NCBI GenBank assembly: GCA_947454955.1
Contig: CANGLW010000002.1
Location: forward strand, 112,974 to 176,973
Length of the DNA stretch: 64,000 nucleotides
Direction: 5' to 3'
Origin: Comamonadaceae bacterium
GTDB lineage: Bacteria; Pseudomonadota; Gammaproteobacteria; Burkholderiales; Burkholderiaceae_C
Shown here: piece after piece, positions 59,820 to 64,000 of the stretch
How the letters are laid out: each line of letters starts with the position of its first letter
How positions within the stretch are numbered: the stretch's first letter is position 1
The notes under the pieces: model-generated
The model's input: only the letters and a program-made list of their open reading frames with translations
The model's database searches: none
Told to the model about the DNA's origin: nothing
Made by a program: the position numbers and the translations under genes

Positions 59820-62393
59820 TCAAGCGGCTTCGAGCACGCCCAAGAGTTCTTTTTCAATGTCGAGTTGTGCGCGGTTGTTTTGCAGGGCTGGGCCATCCAC
59901 CAAAAACACATCGTCCACCCGCTCGCCTAAGGTGTTGACCTTGGCGAGTTGCAGGTTGATCTGGTGCTTGGCCAACACACGCGCCACTTTGTAAAGCAAG
60001 CCGGCCTGGTCACTGGCAGAGATGCTGAGCAACCAACGCTGGGCTTTTTCATCCGGCTTGAGGGTCACGCGGGGCGTGACGGGGAAATTCTTCACACGAC
60101 GCGACAAACGTCCACGGCTTGGTGAGGGCAAGTCGCCAGGGGCCTCAATGGCACGTGCCAATTCCACTTCCACCATGCTGGTGAGTTCTTGGTAATGCTC
60201 ATGGAGTTGCGGGGTGACCACCTGGAATGTATCCAGCGCATAGCCGTTGCGCGCGGTGTGCACCCGTGCATCCAGAATGCTGAAACCCGCTTGGTCAAAG
60301 TAGCCGCAAATGCGTGCGAACAAATCGGTGCGGTCTTTGGTGTAGACCACCACTTGCAGGCCTTCGCCCACAGGGGACATGCGCGCTTTGACGACCACAT
60401 CATCGGTGCCCACGAGGCGCGAGAGTTGGCGCGTGTGCCAAGCAATGTCTTGCGCATCATGGCGCATGAAGTAGCTCACATCGAGCGTGTCCCACAAGGG
60501 TTTGTGGGCTTCAAAGGGCAGGCTGTAGAGCGCGAGCTTGACCAGTGCATCACGCTTGCGGCCCTCAACTTCCGCATCGGGCGAAGGTGCGTGGCCACCT
60601 AATGTGCGCAGGGTGTAGCGGTACAGGTCTTCGAGCAGCTTGCCCTTCCAGGCGTTCCACACCTTGGGTGAGGTGCCGCGAATATCAGCCACGGTCAAGA
60701 GGTACAGCGCCGTGAGGTAACGCTCGTTGCCCACACGCTTGGCAAACGCTTGAATCACATCGGGGTCGCTCAGGTCGGACTTCTGTGCAATCTGGCTCAT
60801 GCACAAATGTTCTTTCACGAGAAACGCGATCAGATCAGCATCGTCTTTGGCAATGCCATGGTCTTTGCAAAAGCGTTTGACCTCGTGGGTGCCCAGCTCC
60901 GAGTGGTCGCCGCCGCGGCCCTTGGCGATGTCGTGAAACAAAGCAGCGGCATAGAGCAGCCAGGGCTTGTCCCAGCCTGAGGCCAGTTGCGAGCAAAACG
61001 GGTATTCATGCGCGTGGTCGGCCAGGAAAAAGCGGCGCACATTGCGCAAGACCATCAGGATGTGTTGGTCCACGGTGTAGACGTGGAACAGGTCGTGCTG
61101 CATCTGACCCACGATGCCGCGAAACACCCACAGGTAACGGCCCAGCACCGAGGTTTGGTTGAGCAAGCGCATCACATGGGTGATGCCGCGCGACTCTTGC
61201 AGGATGGCCATGAACATGGCGCGGTTGGCCGGGTCTTTGCGGAAGTCGCCGTTCATCAAGCGACGTGCGTTGTAGAGCGCGCGCAAGGTGCGGGCAGAAA
61301 AACCTTTGGCCCCGCGCGTGGTCTGGAACATGTGAAATGTCTCCAGAATGGCGTGCGGTTCTTGCTGGTACAGGTCGTCGCTGTTGACCTCAATCAGACC
61401 GTTGTTGTCCGAGAAGCGCTCGTTGATGGGCTTGACCTCACGGGCGCTGGGGTTGAGGCGCGCCTCGATGTTGAGCAGCAAAATTTCGTTGAGCTGCACC
61501 ACCGCTTTGGCCGCCCAGTAATAGCGTCGCATGAGCGCTTCACTGGCGCGTTTGACGCCGTTCTCGTAGCCCATGCTTTGCGCCACCGCCGTTTGCAGGT
61601 CAAACACCAAACGGTCTTCGCGCCGCTTGGCCATGAGGTGCAAGCGGGTGCGGATGAACTGCAACGTGGCTTCGTTGCGCTTGAGCTGAGTCACTTCAAA
61701 AGGCGTGGCCAGGCCATTGCGCGCCAGGTCATTCCAGCTTTTGCCCAGGCCCGCAGCACGCGTCACCCACAAGATGATTTGCAGGTCGCGCAGGCCGCCG
61801 GGTGACTCTTTGCAATTGGGCTCGAGCGAGTAGGGCGTGTCTTCAAACTTGTTGTGGCGCTGGTTCATTTCCAGCGTTTTGGCCACAAAGAAAGCACGCG
61901 GGTCCATTTGCGCAGAGTACTGCTGCTCAAACTGCGCGAACAAGGCCGCATGGCCAGTGATCAGCCTCGCCTCGAGCAAGGCGGTTTGGATGGTGACGTC
62001 TTTGGCCGATTCGCTCAGGCATTCGCTCAGCGTGCGCACGCTCGAGGCGATTTCCAAACCCGCATCCCAGCAGCTGGTGATGAAGTGCTCCAGCTTAGGC
62101 TTGAGGGCGGCGTCTTCTTCGGCGCTCAAGCCGTCGGGCAAGAGCAAGAGCACATCAATGTCTGAATACGGGAAGAGTTCGCCGCGCCCAAAACCACCAA
62201 CCGCCGCCAGTGCCAGCGACGGGGGCAGGTCGCTGAGTTGCCACAGCTGCGTGAGGGTGCGGTCCGTCAGGGCTGAGAGGTCTTGCAGTGCGCGTTGCAC
62301 ACCGCGTGTGGATTCACCCGCCTCAGCCAAGGGCGCCAGCAGCGCATCTTTGCCATGTCGGTAAGACGCGCGCAGGTCTTGGGGCGTGGTCAT
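59820..62393 (-). CDS. glnD: [Protein-PII] uridylyltransferase/uridylyl-removing enzyme
   Basis: 857 residues. Nucleotidyltransferase motif GGFGRGELFPYSDIDVLLLL, central HD domain (LFHDIAKGRGGDHSELG) and two C-terminal ACT domains (VVVYTKDRTDLFARICGYF; LSISASDQAGLLYKVARVL). It modifies PII in response to glutamine and so sets nitrogen assimilation. Follows map by 25 bp. Confidence 0.96.
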   Translation of the reverse strand: MTTPQDLRASYRHGKDALLAPLAEAGESTRGVQRALQDLSALTDRTLTQLWQLSDLPPSLALAAVGGFGRGELFPYSDIDVLLLLPDGLSAEEDAALKPKLEHFITSCWDAGLEIASSVRTLSECLSESAKDVTIQTALLEARLITGHAALFAQFEQQYSAQMDPRAFFVAKTLEMNQRHNKFEDTPYSLEPNCKESPGGLRDLQIILWVTRAAGLGKSWNDLARNGLATPFEVTQLKRNEATLQFIRTRLHLMAKRREDRLVFDLQTAVAQSMGYENGVKRASEALMRRYYWAAKAVVQLNEILLLNIEARLNPSAREVKPINERFSDNNGLIEVNSDDLYQQEPHAILETFHMFQTTRGAKGFSARTLRALYNARRLMNGDFRKDPANRAMFMAILQESRGITHVMRLLNQTSVLGRYLWVFRGIVGQMQHDLFHVYTVDQHILMVLRNVRRFFLADHAHEYPFCSQLASGWDKPWLLYAAALFHDIAKGRGGDHSELGTHEVKRFCKDHGIAKDDADLIAFLVKEHLCMSQIAQKSDLSDPDVIQAFAKRVGNERYLTALYLLTVADIRGTSPKVWNAWKGKLLEDLYRYTLRTLGGHAPSPDAEVEGRKRDALVKLALYSLPFEAHKPLWDTLDVSYFMRHDAQDIAWHTRQLSRLVGTDDVVVKARMSPVGEGLQVVVYTKDRTDLFARICGYFDQAGFSILDARVHTARNGYALDTFQVVTPQLHEHYQELTSMVEVELARAIEAPGDLPSPSRGRLSRRVKNFPVTPRVTLKPDEKAQRWLLSISASDQAGLLYKVARVLAKHQINLQLAKVNTLGERVDDVFLVDGPALQNNRAQLDIEKELLGVLEAA

Positions 62394-62418
62394 AGAGCGG
62401 TTGAAGGAGAGGGTGTTT

Positions 62419-63246
62419 TCAGGCCAGCGATTTTTGCGCTTCGATGGCTTGGGCTGCGAAAGCGGGCAGCTCCGGGTAGCCCTCTGACATGGTCAGCACC
62501 TCAAAGCCGTTGCGGGTCACCAGCACGGTGTGTTCCCACTGGGCGGAGAGCGAGTGGTCTTTGGTCACGATGGTCCAGCCGTCGCCCAGCTCTTTGATGT
62601 CTTTGCGCCCGGCGTTGATCATGGGCTCGATGGTGAAGGTCATGCCTTCAACCAGCTCAGAGAGCGTGCCGGGTTTGCCGTAGTGCAGCACCTGGGGCTC
62701 GTCGTGGAACACCCGGCCGATGCCGTGGCCGCAAAACTCTCGAACCACCGAAAAGCCATTGTCTTCGGCAAATTTTTGAATGGCCCAGCCGATGTCGCCC
62801 AGACGCGCACCGGGTTTGACCTGCAAGATGCCGTGCCACATGGCTTCATAGGTGAACTGGCACAGGCGCTTGGCTGCGATCGAGGTCTCGCCCACCGAGA
62901 ACATGCGGCTGGTGTCGCCATGCCAACCATCTTTGATGACGGTGATGTCGATGTTGACGATGTCGCCCTTTTTGAGCGCCTTCTCATTGGGAATGCCGTG
63001 GCAGACCTGATGGTTGATCGAGGTGCAGATGGACTTGGGGTAGGGCTTGTAGCCCGAGGGGGCGTAGTTCAGCGGGGCCGGAATGGCGCCTTGCACCCCG
63101 GTGATGTAGTCGTGCGCCAACTGGTCCAGCTCGTTGGTGGTGACACCGGGTTTCACAAAGGGCGCGAGGTAGTCCAGCACTTCAGAGGCCAAGCGGCCGG
63201 CGGTACGCATGCCCTGGATGTCTTGGTCGTTTTGCAGAATCGTCAT
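62419..63246 (-). CDS. map: Methionine aminopeptidase, type I
   Basis: 275 residues from ATG 63246 (MTILQNDQDIQGMRTAGRLA); the longer track start is rejected. Metal ligands are in VNIDITVIKDGWHGDTSRMF, GHGIGRVFHDEPQVLHYG, MTFTIEPMI and QWEHTVLVT. It removes N-terminal Met after deformylation. First gene of map-glnD and divergent from purL. Confidence 0.95.
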   Translation of the reverse strand: MTILQNDQDIQGMRTAGRLASEVLDYLAPFVKPGVTTNELDQLAHDYITGVQGAIPAPLNYAPSGYKPYPKSICTSINHQVCHGIPNEKALKKGDIVNIDITVIKDGWHGDTSRMFSVGETSIAAKRLCQFTYEAMWHGILQVKPGARLGDIGWAIQKFAEDNGFSVVREFCGHGIGRVFHDEPQVLHYGKPGTLSELVEGMTFTIEPMINAGRKDIKELGDGWTIVTKDHSLSAQWEHTVLVTRNGFEVLTMSEGYPELPAFAAQAIEAQKSLA

Positions 63247-63383
63247 CCTTGAATTATCCCATCTGGCGCTGCGGACTGGGTTCGGCCGGCCTTGGGCGCC
63301 AAGACGGGGCAAATGGGGCGGCGGGGCGGATAAAATAGCGGTCTCAGGGGGCGCGGCCCTCTACGTCTGAACAAGCCACCACC

Positions 63384-64000
63384 GTGACCCTGCACATCTC
63401 CTCTTTCGAGGGCGCCAGCGCGCTCAGCCCATTCCGCGTCGCGCAACTCCTGCCCCGTCTGGCGGCCATTCACGACAAGATCACCGGCATTGCCGCGCGC
63501 TATGTGCATCTGGTGGCCTGCGACAGCGCCCCCGATGCCGCCTTGAGCAGCAAACTCGCGGCCCTGTTGACCTACGGCGAGCCCTACACCGGCCCGCAAG
63601 ACGGCGCTTTGGTGGTGGTGTTGCCCCGCCTGGGCACGGTCTCGCCCTGGGCCTCGAAGGCCACCGACATTGCGCGCAACTGCGGCTTGCAGGTGCGCCG
63701 TGTGGAGCGTTTGGTGGAATACCGCTTGACCCTCAAATCGGGCTTGCTGAGCACCGCAGCATTGAATGCTGAACAGTGGGGCCAAGTGGCGGCCTTGTTG
63801 CATGACCGCATGACCGAAAGTGCCTTGAGCGACCGCAGCCAAGCGCATGCTTTGTTCACCGAATTGCAAGCCGAGCCCATGGCCCATGTGGATGTGCTGG
63901 GTGGTGGGCGTGTGGCCTTGGAGGCTGCCAACAAAACCTTTGGTTTGGCCCTGGCTGACGATGAGATCGATTACCTGGTGAAAGCCTTCACCGGTTTGGG
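63384..64000 (+). CDS. purL: Phosphoribosylformylglycinamidine synthase, N-terminal part (partial)
   Basis: An open frame runs off the right edge: [20 protein letters not shown], then [31 protein letters not shown] (the PurL N-terminal block binding the ammonia-channel partner domain) and [11 protein letters not shown]. Large single-chain PurL of gamma/betaproteobacteria begins this way. The start is GTG; no ATG lies between it and the upstream in-frame stop. A GATAAAAT box at 63329-63336 may be the -10. Missing from the track because it is open-ended. Confidence 0.88.
   Translation, partial: MTLHISSFEGASALSPFRVAQLLPRLAAIHDKITGIAARYVHLVACDSAPDAALSSKLAALLTYGEPYTGPQDGALVVVLPRLGTVSPWASKATDIARNCGLQVRRVERLVEYRLTLKSGLLSTAALNAEQWGQVAALLHDRMTESALSDRSQAHALFTELQAEPMAHVDVLGGGRVALEAANKTFGLALADDEIDYLVKAFTGL

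Overview
The window looks like a chromosomal segment of a betaproteobacterium of the order Burkholderiales, most likely family Comamonadaceae (Limnohabitans/Rhodoferax/Polaromonas-like). This rests on the pgeF-phaC-phaA-phaB arrangement, the Bug-type tripartite tricarboxylate transporter, the smc-zipA-ligA-def and map-glnD arrangements, the dapC-dapD-dapE-prmB string, and high-GC coding with long antisense shadow ORFs. Taxonomy is inferred from gene order and protein style; no database was searched.

Layout. 1-1181: an FAH-family fragment, a small ABM monooxygenase-like gene and pgeF. 1113-5219: a polyhydroxybutyrate operon (phaC, phaA, phaB) ending in an intrinsic terminator. 5310-6245: a PfkB-family sugar kinase. 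6292-17998: a large oxalate-catabolism region holding two formyl-CoA:CoA transferase paralogues (frc) flanking a PAS gene, oxalyl-CoA decarboxylase (oxc), a divergent Crp/Fnr-type regulator, a cytidylate kinase-like/BON fusion, a complete tctC-tctB-tctA transporter, a 10-formyl-THF hydrolase-like formyltransferase and a TSUP permease. 18018-18827: a 6S RNA gene and the zapA/zapB-like pair. 18918-24842: a cobalamin riboswitch followed by a B12 uptake operon (TonB receptor, two BtuF-like proteins, BtuC, BtuD). 24844-28982: nth, a lipoprotein phosphatase, a LysN-type aminotransferase and a small outer-membrane protein. 29181-42676: a signalling-rich stretch with a hybrid histidine kinase, two paralogous PAS histidine kinases, an HTH-REC regulator, a lone REC and a degenerate kinase; within it lie a DUF2520 protein, a two-gene chromate transporter, a YgiQ radical-SAM protein and a CaiB-type CoA transferase. 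42835-46006: pobA, its IclR-type regulator and a DEDDh exonuclease. 46020-52364: lysine/DAP biosynthesis with prmB, an ABC-F ATPase and a 47-residue Cys-rich protein absent from the ORF track. 52541-59791: smc-zipA-ligA-def. 59820-63246: map-glnD. 63384-end: start of purL.

How it works together. Oxalate would enter through the TctABC system or another permease, be activated by Frc and decarboxylated by Oxc, giving CO2 and formyl-CoA; the formyltransferase may link the formyl group or formate to the folate pool. The Crp/Fnr-type regulator carries an FNR-like E..SR recognition helix, and the matching palindrome TTGAC-N4-GTCAA occurs both in the oxc/regulator intergenic region and directly upstream of tctC, which suggests one small regulon. 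Vitamin B12 uptake is controlled by a riboswitch.

The most interesting non-genic signals are the two TTGAC-N4-GTCAA operators, a hairpin abutting the Shine-Dalgarno of the PAS gene behind an intrinsic terminator, a leftward terminator embedded in pfkB codons, the 6S RNA, and a dispersed 17-bp GCTA-N9-TAGC repeat found at six places, three of them wholly inside coding sequence. No tRNA, rRNA, CRISPR array, insertion sequence or prophage was found. The only gene-free stretch above about 300 bases is the leader at 18828-19206, which holds the riboswitch.
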